Assembly (NCBI GenBank): GCA_030704615.1
Contig: CM060734.1
Span: forward strand, 9,736,001-9,796,000
Reading direction: 5' to 3'
Length of the DNA: 60,000 nt
Origin: Takakia lepidozioides
Lineage: Eukaryota > Streptophyta > Takakiopsida > Takakiales > Takakiaceae
How positions within the stretch are numbered: position 1 is the stretch's first letter; every line of letters starts with the position of its first letter. The notes under the pieces are model-generated. The model was given only the letters and a program-made list of their open reading frames with translations. It made no database searches and was not told the DNA's origin. Positions 40,903 to 53,017 of the stretch are shown piece by piece. The translations under genes and the position numbers were made by a program.

Positions 40903-42730
40903 GCATTCATAGAGGTTGTTTCGAGAAGCATTTTGTATGACGACTTTGAGAGCATGTTGTGACAACTTCTCAGGCTGTACCGACAGCCTGCGCAATGTTC
41001 ATTGTGTCCTGTCCGAAGGAGGGGAGCATTGCTTCTGGCATGTTGCAGAGTAGGTCACTTTGGAGAGCTGAAAGTTAAGAATTACGAGGCTGAATGAGGT
41101 GTTGAATACTATGATCTTCAATGCCTTCGTGTTCTGCCAGGTGGGCCACTCTAACTGTTATGCCAATTTGTTTTGTATTTTATACAAATAGAGAGGGTAA
41201 GGGGTAGTAGCAGTGGAAGGAAAGCCTTGGGAAGTTTTCTTTGCCTAAAGGGCAAGCCATGGCCTTTCAGGTAAGCATGATGGACTGGATGACTGTGGAG
41301 GGTAGGTGCTCAGAGTATAAGGATTGCTTAGACGGGGAAGAGGCGCTAATTTATGCCAACTGGAGTTGGCATCCGCTGTCTTCATGTTCTGTTGAGGGGC
41401 TAGGCGTTTGATGTGTTGGTCATTATGATGCACAATTTAACTCTGGGAGTTTTTCTTCAGCTGTAAATTGTATTTTGGGAATGAATTGAGCTCTGTTGCT
41501 TGTTGACAAGTAGAGTTTAGGCTTGGTTATTCAGCAAATTGTGCACTTCAGAAAGAGTTTAGCTCCACTTGTATTCATTCATACTTAAGGTAACAAAGTT
41601 TCTTACTCTCACATTCCTTGGTTCCAAATCTCTACCACTTTTGCTTCCTGCGGTAGAGGAGGGAATCTTCAATGATAATTGGCGCATCAAAGCTCTGTGG
41701 AACTTTTGGGTGATCTGCTGTTCAAGGTATGTAATTGTTGCATTTCACAATGTGAATGCAGTTTGCAGGCCTGCACTGTTGAGCTGAAGCAGAACAAAGA
41801 AAGTAACTTTGTAATGTCCACAGGGTGCCGCAAGGGCCCATGAAAAAAGAAATGATCATTTCAGTTAGGGAGTGGAAATTGTAGCTATTTTCCATCTTTT
41901 CAACTGAGTGGTACTGTCATTGGCTGCCTGAGAAAAATACTTGCTAATCTGGCACACAATCTCACAAGGCTTGATGACCTTGGACTGTAGGTGGCAAGAA
42001 CTGAGCAAATCTGCAATCTAAATTTTTGTCTGACAGACCATCTAAACATCAGTGTAGAAGCTAAGCATGTGGGTTATCCTGGCAGCTAGTCACTACATTT
42101 GGGTTTCCTTATTCCAAGTCCTTCTCCGTTGGCATTCGCTCTGTGTGGTCTATATTCCCACCCAACCTACTTGCACTAGGCCTTCAGTATTTGGGCGATG
42201 TCACAGCCACTAAACAAGACTCAGGCATCAGCTGGTCCGATCGAAATAAATGTTCAATACATGATAGTGATTGTGTTTTGACTGTGGTGAGTTTCTCTCC
42301 TCTTGTGTGGTGCGAATTCAATCAGACTGGGTGGATTTACTTGGTGTGCTTCCACTCTGTCTGAGTTCATGTTTCACATCTTGTGTCCTTATTCCTCATG
42401 TTTCACGCAAACTCCCCCAATATTGACCCATGACAGGGTAATCTACAGCCTAATGTCTTGGGTGTGGGGCATGTAGAACGGCATCTACTCGTGGCTCACA
42501 GGCACCTTCTTTCTATGGCTTTTTCTGGCAATCTATTTTGATAACACACTCCCCGATGTCAATGGTGTGCGCAAGCCGTGGCTCTACTTTCTGTTCCCAT
42601 CTTACTGGAGTGGACCAGGGGCAAAGTCATCTGAAGGTATACTTTCTCTTGTATGTGGCTTTCTGTACTCAAATATTTGCAGTGATTTCAAAACAGCCCA
42701 GAATTGAGTGGATTCTAAAAGAAAACATTT
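40903..42730. other. No recognisable gene
   Basis: ORFs of 73 codons or less, with no domain. It could contain introns or untranslated sequence of the preceding ORFs. Confidence 0.4.
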
Positions 42731-42732
42731 TC

Positions 42733-43105
42733 CATTCATCACTCTGAAATTTGCTTGGCACGCTTCAGGGGGACATTCTTACAGATGCACAGGCTCTTGT
42801 TCCCCGCATCCAATTAGGGAAGATGCTGATGATCCAGATGTGGCTGCTGAAGTTGAGTTATTCATCACTCTGAAATTTGCATGGCATGCTTCAGGGGGCA
42901 GTTTTTGCAGTTGCACAGGTTCCTTGCCACCGCTTCGAGTGAGGCTGGTCTCGGTGGTGGGTCCTGGGGTAGCCGACTGTCTCAAGGACAACAATGCACC
43001 CGTATGGCTGCTGAGCGATGTGCAATCCACCTCTTCCAACTCCCTCGGGGTACATATTGGATATTCAATTGTGGAATGTGTGGGCTTTAAAACTGAGAAT
43101 TAGCT
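42733..43105 (+). repeat. Tandem duplication of about 125 bp, two copies, within an ORF
   Basis: TCATCACTCTGAAATTTGC(T/A)TGGCA(C/T)GCTTCAGGGGG occurs at about 42738 and 42863; each is followed by TTGCAG/TTACAG and TGCACAGG. The 131-codon ORF 42708-43103 spans both copies (ITLKFAWHASGG twice). Because each copy has a potential splice acceptor, it may be a duplicated exon boundary. No domain is recognised. Confidence 0.6.
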
Positions 43106-43659
43106 TTTAGCACACTTGGCCTTAGTTGAAGTACACACTTGGCCGCATTGACCCCAAAGCAAGATGTTCAAAGATTTCTAGCCCAGTAGGGTTTCATTAA
43201 TGTCAGTTTCAGGAAAACGGTAAACTTGTGATTCTTTCAAGCCTACTACCACCATGCCGAATGTCTGTTGTAGGACTTTATGCAGAAATTGTTTTAATGC
43301 TAAATGAACATTAGGGTGAAAAAAGTCTTGACATGACCAAAAACATTATTTATGTCATAAAGGGATGACACAAATTTCACACGTCTTCAATTGGAGCGAT
43401 TATGTGATGTGTGGAGTGTCAAAATGATGTCCAGGTGATGTGCACTAATGTGACATGTAATTTGTCATTTATTCGTGTAGATTTAGTTACAAATTTCACA
43501 CGACAATTGCATTCAACCTTCGTACAAGTATCGTACGAGGCCAATGTACACGGATTCTGTACATTACCGACGTTGAAATCGGACACAACACACTCGTGCA
43601 TTAAGTATACGGAAATAGGGTTTGTCAACAAGTATGGAAGTATAGTAGTGAATTTAACC
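43106..43659. other. No recognisable gene
   Basis: The 118-codon ORF at 43411-43767 has ordinary composition and extends into the 134-bp repeat, so it is not credible as a gene. Confidence 0.4.
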
Positions 43660-43815
43660 TGTCAGCGACCGCTAGGGAGTCGCTGTTACATTTTTGAACA
43701 AAAGCCCTTAAGCGACCCCCTATGGGTCGATGGTAAAAAACTTCGGGTTTATTTGAAACCCCAATAAAATATTGTTTGAACTGCAAGCGACCCTCAAGGC
43801 GTCGCTGATAGAACC
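43660..43815. repeat. Inverted copy of the 134-bp repeat
   Basis: Read on the minus strand, GGTTCTATCAGCGACG..., CAATATTTTATTGGGGTTTC and a second GCGACCC palindrome match 26821-26955, so this family is dispersed and not only tandem. Confidence 0.9.
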
Positions 43816-44329
43816 AAAAAAAATTAGAACCAAACACCGCACACAATCTGAAACCATCAAGGTGCTCTGGAATTACGTGTAGCACGGTGCTTTCATCTCT
43901 GAAGCTAAAGATCGAATGCCAAGGTCCACCTACTCGTAACCAGCATCGCCTCCGCTTCTAAGAACCACGAACTTGATGATGCTCCTCGCATCCCAACCTG
44001 ATTTATCTCATTCTCAAGCAAAAACCACAAGTGCTACAACTAACTCGTATCTGGCACTCACAGATACGAGCTCATATTTCTCGAGTGATAAACAAGAAGA
44101 ATACAAGCTCTCTCGAGCTCACAAACTTTGCACATGAAATCATCACTCATATAAAGTCAAGCCAAGTACACCCATGCTATGGGGAATCCATACTACGGCG
44201 CCATGGCTAGGCGTGGTGAGGCTCAACTCGAGAAAGATGAGCCTCCCCGCGCTTGCCGTGAAGATAATCACTCCAGGGCCTAAATCTGCCTTGACCCCTG
44301 GATTGACACTTGGGCCAATCCCAAATGTC
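43816..44329. other. No recognisable gene
   Basis: A small hairpin CTCGTATCTG/CAGATACGAG lies at about 44045-44068. It may be flanking or LTR sequence of the Copia relic downstream. Confidence 0.35.
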
Positions 44330-44345
44330 AATATGTAAAAGCTAG

Positions 44346-45460
44346 CTATTTCCTAGCTAGTTTCACACTAGTGGTGAAATAACTTGACACCCAGTCCCTA
44401 TCAACCAGACACTCGATCACGATGTTGCCGACACCACAAACCCAAAGCTTCGTGTTATCAGCAATCATAACTGGCCACTTGCCTGAAGCAATCTCCTCAA
44501 GAGTATCGAACCACTCAAGCTTATCCATCATATGCTCAGTAGCACCACCATCCGCATACCAAAGTGTTGTCACTATTGTTGCTAGAATTGTAGGGATCGT
44601 AACAAAGGCAGCATTGTCAAATTCTTTAGAGGCGATGATGTTTGCTTCACTCTTAGATTTCTCATCTTGTTTCTTCTTTTTGCACTCCCTTTCCCAGTGA
44701 CCTTTGCGTGACAATAGTTGCATCTGGTCCTCTTCTTAAGCTCAGCGATTCGTTGGGCACGCATTTTCTCCTCCGTTGTGGTAGCCTTTTGCATGTTGCT
44801 ATTGCTTGGGCGACTAGAGAAAAATGCTTTGTCATGACCTCCTTCCTCATATATGTCATGTATGCGATTGCGACCTTCCTCCTTCAGCAATCGGAGGGTG
44901 AGGTTTTCGATGGTCTGCTGGTCGGCGGGGATGTTGTCCCATGCAGAGGCCAAATGTCTGTAAGTTTGTGGCAAAGTTCCTATGATCTTGATCATGACAG
45001 CTTGGTCTGAAATGGACTCTCCAAGATCATTGAGCTAGTTCGCCATGACCTCAATGGTGCTGATGTGGTCGACAACATTGTCATCAGATTTCATGCGAAA
45101 ATCGAAGAATTTTTGCTGGAGCAGCTGCAGGTTTTCGGTGGCATTCTGCTCATGCACGGTGCAAAGGCGTCGCCACATTTGTTGGGAGGTCCTGCAAGAC
45201 ATCAACTGCTGCAAAAACTTAGTATCCACAGAAGAACAAATGATGGACTGGCAAATATTATCCTTATCAGTCCACTCATCCTCATTCGCTGCATCATCTA
45301 TAATGGCAGTCCCGACAACTATATCAAACAGCTTCTTGGCACGAAGCATGACACTCATCTGAAATTTCCACATGCCGAAGTTCTCTCCGTTGAACTTGCT
45401 AACGTTGATCAGGTCCCGAGCTGGATCATTTCTGGTTCCCATCTCTTGCTTCAAGGTCAG
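44346..45460 (-). pseudogene. Second Ty1/Copia relic (gag, zinc knuckle, start of protease)
   Basis: In minus-strand order: gag starts MKQEMGTRNDPARDLINVSK, then FNGENFGMWKFQMSVMLRAK, a UBN2-type gag core (TSQQMWRRLCTVHEQNATEN), a stop at about 45035, and then in another frame IPADQQTIENLTLRLLKEEG. The zinc knuckle is split: CNYCHAK in one frame and GHWEREC in the next, a frameshift near 44700. The protease reads LWYADGGATEHMMDKLEWF, with DGG where DSG or DTG is required. No integrase or RT follows, so the element is truncated after protease. It belongs to a different Copia lineage from the 22.8-24.5 kb one. Confidence 0.85.
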
Positions 45461-48400
45461 ATAGGATAAAAACGACTACTATCGATAAACTAACTATGAC
45501 TCAACGTAAAGTGCTATCAGTGGAAGTCAGAAGTGTCACAGTGGGTACAAATCTACCTATGGAAGCTGCAAAGGCCGTGGGCCCATAACCTATAGAAATT
45601 ACTGACGAGGATAGACTTGCACGAGTCAGGAATGCCACAAGGAACTTGCAAATTCTGATTCAGATCACAAGAACTACATAAAGCTGAACTCACACGTTTT
45701 GCATAGAATGAGATAAGAGTCTAACACAAGATCAAAGACTATATACCTAGCTTCCATACCTTAGCATGAGTAAAGGCAGGAACAAAAAATGAGTACTGTT
45801 CAATGATCAGAGATCGTGCTTGGGGCTATGAGTAATAGTAACACATACTGGTGTGCCCAGTAAGTGGCGAGTCTTATAAGCGGCGGAGCTAGGAAGTGGA
45901 TCGTGGCTTTTTCTAGAACATGAGTATACTCCATCCGCAACCTAAGACTAAGCCGCTGAAGACAAGAGGATCAAGCTAAAGTAGATCAGAAGATCAAGAC
46001 GTCACCCCACCATGTGCCCCTCCACATTGATACATGTAAGATAAAAACCAACTCAGAATGCACTAAATCTATCAAGGAAATAGGTTCATCCCGCACTTCA
46101 GTATTGGACCCAAGTGTGGAAGACGGAGAACATGTCGCCCACGTAAAATCTGATAGATCAAGTATGGACCATCGATCTTGAGCTTAGCTTTGCATGCATG
46201 CTTACTATGCTACAACCGAACGCACACGGTCTGTCCCACCTGAAATAGGTTAGAAAACTTGACACGCTTGTTAAAATTGCGGGCCTGGGTTAGCTGAGCT
46301 TTACCAATGTTCGTCCCCTGAGAGGATCCTCTCTCTGGCACATTTGGAAACTATGTAGAAACACCTTCTCGAAAGAGACAAGCACAATCTCAGCTCTGCT
46401 TTCAAATATTTTCTATGACCTGCAGACTGAGGCCAGGAAGGCGTGGGCAAAAACGTGTGCAGATATGGAGAGGAACGGAAGGAATGCAGCTGCGATCTAT
46501 GAGTCATTCCAAAACACCTGGGGCCGCCAAGGCTTCATATGTTACTCCCCTTGGCAGGAACGATGCATTTGGACCGAGCTCCCTCCTGCAGCATGGCGAG
46601 ATCATCGCGCCCCCTTGCGCACTCCCCAGAGTTTGAGCGTGAAGTTAATTGGAAACATGTCAAACCCAACACTCGCGCTTCCAGACTCAATTATAGATAG
46701 ATCGTACTGGCTATTTTCAAGTCAAAAGACTTTACTTTCGTTCCTCTTTGGCTTAACACTGCCCTTTGGTCTGGCCACGATGGCATAACTTGTAGGAAGA
46801 CAGATATCAGGTGATTAAGTGGTCTTCTCGGGAAATGGTCCCTAGCAGGTTTCGTGACAATCGTCCCTTACAGGAGGAATGGTTCTTCATACACTGATTA
46901 CGGTGTGTGTGCCTTATGGCGTTATAGGGGTTTTAATTTTTTTCCCTGGAATAATCCCAAATAATTTGTAAGGGCAAAGTCCCACTACAACCACAATAAA
47001 GTTAATCAGGGCGACTTTCCCCTGTTGTAATAATTTTCTTTAAAAAAAAAGAAAAAAAAAAAGAAGGAATTGAATAGAAGGTAACTTACGTAATTCTTCC
47101 ATTTATACCAGACCAAAAAAATAAGGAATCTCAGCAATATCCACAACACGTCGTCACTATATTGTAATTTTTCATATCCGACACTCAATCTTTTTCTTAA
47201 TATGTATAAATTCATGAATAGTAAATATGTCATGTAGTTCAAAGAAAGCCTACAGAAAAGTAAATTTTGAAGATCTCATAATTTGATATTTTCAGAAATT
47301 GTATAAAATGAATCATACTTTCACGATACAATATTGAAGCAGTTTTAGCATAACATGGAATCAAACAAAGAAGCATATTACGTAATTAGCTTCAAACATG
47401 TTTACATATTTGCTTTGGACTTAATATTCTGGAGGTATCAATGTGGGGTTTGACAAACCAAACAACATTTGTCAAGTATCCTCATAAGTATGATCCCAAT
47501 AGTTGTGCATGGTCATTCAGACGAAAGAGTCCAAAAACCAAGCCAAAGAAATGATCTTTTCTCATTTAGACAAGAAATCTCGATTGCAATTGGTTCCATA
47601 CATTATAATTTTCTCTTGCTTGGCGGATCATAGGTAAGCATATGGACCAAGAGATTTAGACCATGCTTACATGTCATTCACTGTTATATTAACAATTTAG
47701 GATTTTCTGGTCTGATTTCAGCCATTGACATAGTCTTGACATCTTATAATCGACCTTCGCCATCCCACATGATTTCGAGATTATATACAATGTGTCCAGC
47801 TTCCTCGTCACTCCTGTGGGGTCATGATGACTTCATTAGACATGATATTTTGATTTTGCTAATTAATTCTAGTGGTGACTAAAAGTCGGAGACTAATTTT
47901 AGTGTAGAGGTGCCTCGGAGAAGAGGCTCTTATTTACTCTAGCTTCGGCTGGCATTATATATATATATATATATAGGTGCCATAGTGTCATGTCATCATC
48001 AGCCACGTCATCAATGTATAATCTTTTGAAGTTGCCCGAATTGCTGAATTATGAATTATAAAAATTATTCTTGTTAAATATGCTCTAATATTACTTTCTT
48101 TCTTTTCTTTGGTTTCTTGACATTCAATGTAAATGTTACAACACTTCTAAATATTATTATGGTTTGTAATGAGCAAGTTTTGATTTACTAATATATTACA
48201 ATAGTACATGTAAATATGATAATGATAATAGTTAATAAAATGATGAAACTCTTAATATTGGAATTTTGTCTCTTGTCTATATTTTGGACAATTAAAAATG
48301 TAGATATATTAATATATTATAATCTACATCAACAAACTCTATGACACCTAGATGTATGTACATCTATTTAGTCTTTATGTTTAAAATTTAATTCTATTTG

Positions 48401-48780
48401 TTAAGATTTGGATTAATAAAATCTTTCTAAGAACCCTCCCTGATAGGGAGCAGTAACCATAAATTATGTGGCTCTTAATTACGTTAGCTCTAGCCAGAGT
48501 CTTCTTTTTCTATAATAAAAACAGTACCATTATTTGATTTGAAATTAATAATATTTTTTAATTTAAAGATTCATATGAAATAAAAAATAATTATCATTTT
48601 TTATTTTAAAATTTAGAATATAAGTGAGATTTCCTTGATTGTATGCGGCGCTAGTTAATGATGAGCATTGTTGTTTGTTTCATCTATCAGCGTCCGAATA
48701 CAGATTCAACGATTTTTACACTTTGATAGCAGAATATGAGAGTCTTATTTGTATTTATTAAAGTACAATGATGTTGATTG
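45461..48780. other. AT-rich, gene-free region
   Basis: No supported ORF. Contains poly-A/G near 47040-47066, an (AT)n microsatellite at 47955-47975, and several A/T-rich tracts. It may include the LTR or leader of the Copia relic at its left edge and the 3' flank of the lectin kinase at its right. Confidence 0.45.
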
Positions 48781-50809
48781 CTAGTTTGAAGCGTACTTGG
48801 GAACTGACAGAGAATAAGAATTAGCCATTGGCTTGGAATTTGACAATAGGTTTGGGAGAGAATTACCATCACCAGTCAAAATCTGTCTAACATATCTCAT
48901 GGTTGGTCTAGCATTGGGATCAGGACGACAACAAAGAAGCCCAATCTGTAGTACACACGTCATTTGTTCCACATCAAAATTACTTCCGAGCCTAGGATCC
49001 ACGACATCCAATAATGCATTACTTTCGTGGGCATGCCACACACAATCCAATAGGACCATTTCTTCTTCAGGTCTTCCGCAAGCGACCTCCAGTGTCAAGA
49101 TCCCAAAACTGAAAACATCAGATTTTGTTGTTGCCTTACCAGTATGTGCAAATTCAGGGGCCAAGTAGCCTCTCGTTCCTGCAACGTTAGTGGTTTGCGA
49201 GGTTTTGTTGTGATCAATGAGCCTTGCAAGACCAAAGTCTCCAAGGTGTGCAGTGAAATCAGCATCCAAGAGCATGTTGGGCTTTACATCCTTGTGGACA
49301 ACGCACTGTTGCCATTCTTCATGTAGGTATGCTAGGGCTGCAGTTATTCCACTTAGAACATTGTACCGTATGTCCCATGCGAGCATCGTGCTATTGCCCT
49401 TAAGCAACAGTTGATCAAGGCTCCCATTTGGCATGTAGTCATAGACAAGAAGGAGTTTCCCTTTTCCATGGCACCATCCTTCCAACTGAACTAGATTACG
49501 ATGACGAATTTTGCTAATGATGGAAACTTCTGCAAGGAACTCACGTTCTCCTTGCTGAGAATCTCGTGCCATCTGCTTTACTGCAACAAGAGAAATTTTA
49601 CCTGCGTCACGCAAAATTCCTTTGTATACACTTCCGAACCCACCCCGCCCCAACATTTGATTTGGACTAAAAGAATCAGTTGCATTGCTGAGTTGCCTAT
49701 ATGTGAACCTGCGCGGACCATCCAAGACCTGTTCCAGATCATATATTGGTTCTTGAAAACTTTCATTGTGTTTTTTTCTATACGCACCCCATGCAAGACG
49801 AGAGCTTATAAGTCCGATGACAACTAGAATAGCGCCACAAACACTTATAATGACAATAAATAGCTGACGAATCCAGGGATGATTCTCGCAACTGCCTCCA
49901 CCTTTGCATAGGTCTACTGGTGACCCTCTTGTTGGCCCCGTCGTTGCATTGGGATTAGAGTCGATGGCAGGCAAACCACTGCTTGTGAAGTACCATGAGT
50001 AGATGGTGTGCGACTCTTGGCAATGCCCAGTGCTTCCCGAGAATCCTACATACATCCGATCCAAAAATTTGTCGTACAAGCCCAAATCGGTGATATGCAG
50101 TAAGGATGGAAGATCTCCCGAGTTTGACGCAGCCCTGCTCAGTCTGACATCAAGTGTATCAGATGAACCATTCTAGTCGATCCATGCGGTGAAGTTTCCG
50201 GTGGAGACTAGAAATGAACAATTTGGAAAAGGCAATGAACACAAATCATAATATTTAACCGATGTCAAATTATTGATGTCAACACCTATATGACTGTCGC
50301 TTGGGTCATTATATATGAAGTTTCGGTGTGTGTCGAATTCTACTGCAAATATGATTGCTAAGGTTACCAGTGGTTCTTGTACTGACAAGCCCTAGATTCC
50401 CACCACCTGAGTATGGCATTATTGGTTGATCATCAGGCCCAATCATGAATGTAAACCCATCACCGAAACATAACCCGTTTTGATGTATGGAAAATAAGAA
50501 AGAGGTGGAAAAAGAGGCTATACTGCGGGTGTAAGGATCTCGAAACTGCACTGCTTCATAGTACAAAGCCCTACCAAAGCTCGATACGTTTGTATCAAAT
50601 TTTGAAGTTTGCGAATTTAGGACGAGAACAGAACCGTTGATGACTAGAGCTTCACTAGATACATATGTAATAAATGCACTTTTGTTGGTAAAATTGTCAA
50701 AACTAAACCCGGCGTCTTGATTCTGACCAACAACAAAGGTGGAAGGTACAATGCCAAAAATAATAAGAGAAATGTATGTTGCGAGCAACCTAACATCACC
50801 ATCGAGCAT
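48781..50809 (-). pseudogene. L-type lectin receptor kinase, frameshift and stop
   Basis: Single-exon minus-strand gene of the usual length (about 675 residues). Signal peptide MLDGDVRLLATYISLIIFG; lectin domain with FSFDNF, FGDGFTFMIGPDDQP, NLGLVSTRTTGN, VEFDTHRNF and SDSHIGVDINNL (metal-site Asp/Asn retained); transmembrane LFIVIISVCGAILVVIGLIS; kinase with GRGGFGSVYKG, VAVK, HKDVKPNMLLD (HKD for HRD), DFGLA and APEF. Plasma-membrane kinases of this family sense extracellular ligands or wall contact. Two lesions: a 2-base loss near 50351 inside the lectin domain, and a TAG replacing the usual Tyr after TAWID near 50172. All else is intact, so inactivation is recent or these are sequencing errors. 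The usual segment after CGR (subdomain X) is also shortened. Confidence 0.9.
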
Positions 50810-51080
50810 TATAATGTGCTTATAATTATGTTATATACACATGTATGGAAGAAGATGGACGAATCTATTGCAGGGTCCACTCTAGAAATGGTCATTCAAA
50901 TAATAGAGAGAGAGGGAGATCTTTGTTCTACCACATCAACCCACAAATGCATACAATGAAATAGTTGGGCCCATGAAACTTCAGCAATTATAAGAAATAA
51001 AAGACGCCAGACATGAAAAACTAGAGTTGACAGATTGTAGGATATTTAGAAAAACTACATGAATCACTTCAGGTCTAGAT
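50810..51080 (-). promoter_or_regulatory. 5' flank of the lectin kinase, about 270 bp
   Basis: Lies between the kinase start and the truncated end of the LINE. The minus strand has AT-rich stretches (for example ATTATATACACATG near 50830) that could serve as a core promoter, but I see no clear box. The LINE breakpoint leaves little room for other promoter elements. Confidence 0.25.
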
Positions 51081-51084
51081 CACT

Positions 51085-52300
51085 CAAACCTCCTATGGAA
51101 TTTCCTGGGCTAGGAGTAGATTGTCGAGTATGTATCTACCTTTGATGAAGCCCGTCTGACTTGGGCGTATGATGGCTGGGAGGTGGGGCTGCAGTCGGAT
51201 TGCCAGGGCTTTGGCTATCTTTGTAAGCCATGTTGAGTAGGGTAATCGGCCTGTAATTGGCAATGCTGGTTCTATCACCCTTTTTAAAGAGTAGGATGAT
51301 TACTCCCTGCGACAGCTGGGTTGGCATGCTTTGAGACTGAAAGATGTGGTTGGCCATTTCTACAAAATCCTGGGATATCGTTGCCCACATGGATTTGTAG
51401 AACTCTACCAGGACTCCGTCTAAACCTGGTGATTTGCCATTCTGAAGATCAAGTAGGGCATTCTGCAGTTCCATGTCCGTGAAACGTCCCTCCAGTGAGG
51501 CCGCTGCAGTAGGGTTCAACAGTGGTGGGGTACGATGAAGGCACTGGGCTTGTGTTTGGGAGAGTGGTGAAAGGCATGATTCACTATGGAACAGTCTCTC
51601 AAAGTGGGTGGCTGCCATTGCAGCCAGTTCTTTTGGAGTGGTTGCCGAGACTCCCGAAGCAGGGTCCTTGAACTCTGCAATCGAATGAGCCACCCTCTTC
51701 TGCCTAGCCTTATCAAAAAAATATTTGGTCATTTTCTTGCCTTTGGTGGACCAGTTTATTCCAGCCTGAAGCCTAAGTTTCTCCTCCTTGAGTGTTTGGA
51801 ATAACTCCAAATTCACCTTAGCTTCCTGGTACGTCCTGAATATGGCCTCATCACACCTAGGGGACTCCATCCTCACTTGGCAGACTCTGAGGCATTTAGT
51901 AAGGGCCTGAAATTTCCTTTTTCTGGCCTCAGAGATTTCTTTGCTCAGGGTTTTACTGATGGCGGTGGTTGCCCTAAGTTTGGCCAAGAAGCGGTCTGAT
52001 GGATTGTTGATTGTGTTCCCAGTTTGAGTCCATGCCAGGGAGAGTCTTTGTTTAAAGGCCGGGATGGCTAACAGCGATGCGTTCATCCTGTAAATGCCTC
52101 TGCCTCTTGCCTGGGAGTTCGGGATTGTAATCATGGCTGACACGTGAGCATGATCAAACCCCACTGGGATAGGTTCTTGCGTTTGCCTGGCTGTCCACTG
52201 AACTACATTTATTGAGGCATATATCCTATCTAGTCTAGCCATTTGGAGGTGGTCCAGGTCTCTTGCATTTGTCCATGTAAAGAATGGCTGTGGAGTGCTT
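51085..52300 (-). pseudogene. LINE endonuclease end and reverse transcriptase start, 3'-truncated
   Basis: A 368-codon open frame reads PFFTWTNARDLDHLQ (just upstream), ARLDRIYAS and GFDHAHVSA, the C-terminal endonuclease signature, then KKMTKYFFDKARQKR, LDGVLVEFYKSMW, GVIILLFKKGDRTSIANYRP and ITLLNMAYK. After a frameshift comes IAKALAIRLQPHLPAIIRPS and QTGFIKGRYILDNLLLAQ, the RT finger region. It stops at IP* near 51093 and sequence homology ends there, before the catalytic YADD box. No poly-A tail. Retrotransposition normally truncates the 5' end, so loss of the 3' end points to a later deletion or insertion. Confidence 0.9.
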
Positions 52301-53017
52301 TTGGTCTATTGGTGTATCCAGTCAGCCCTATGGTTTTGGGACAGTTGCTGCCATCTATCCACGTCCTCCATTATGGTTCCTGATCCATGAGCTGCGGGGT
52401 TTCTTCTATCGGAGGGTTGCTCCACCATATTGAAGTCCCCAGCTACTATCCATTGGCTTATTCCTTGCTAACCTGCATTTTGGTGTCAAGCGTATCCCAA
52501 AAGGTCTCTCTTTCTAAAGGGCAGCTGGGGGTGTAAATGTTTACTAAACTGAGTGATCCAAGGTTGCTTGGCAGGGTAAGGGCGCAGAACTGCATTCTTC
52601 CGGGGGCCCAGGATTCTTCGGAGAGAATGAGTGCGTGGGTGGAGGGGGAGAAGAGCATAGCAGTGCCACCTCTGGTCCCCTCCGAGGTAGGTTTCCATAG
52701 GGCTAGTGCAAGACCTGGTTGATGGAGGAACTGATGTGGCCACTGTGGATTTGCGACTCATCTATGTGAGGTGGGGGGAGGTGTATGGCAGGGATGGACT
52801 GTCTAGAGGATGATCTATGACCAGCAGCCTCTTTCCTGCAGAGTAGCCAACATCTTTTGGAATCATGCAAAACTGGTTGGTAAATAAAACAGGGGAGGGT
52901 GAGAGCTGGAACCTGAGTTTGCTGGGGATCCTGCGTCTGTGTTGCCGGCGGGGGTGAGTCTTTCTCCTTAGTAGTGGATTTGGACTCCCGAGCGAGTGGG
53001 GCTGGCGAGGTGGCCAT
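52301..53017 (-). pseudogene. LINE endonuclease, N-terminal part, frameshifted
   Basis: The minus strand contains GGTAMLFSPSTHALILSEES, SLSLVNIYTPSCPLERETFW, a stop after VSKE, then in the next frame WIVAGDFNMVEQPSDRRN, where GDFN is the conserved endonuclease motif. Further shifts join to TWTNARDLDHLQ at about 52270. The region 52703-53017 is Ser/Pro/Gln-rich and forms the ORF1-EN junction. Confidence 0.75.

Noticed and set aside
46301-46788. Short ORFs in both orientations near 46.5 kb
   Set aside because: No domain, overlapping in several frames, no start context.
49144-49414. Plus-strand ORFs opposite the receptor kinase
   Set aside because: Antisense shadows of a conserved kinase domain.
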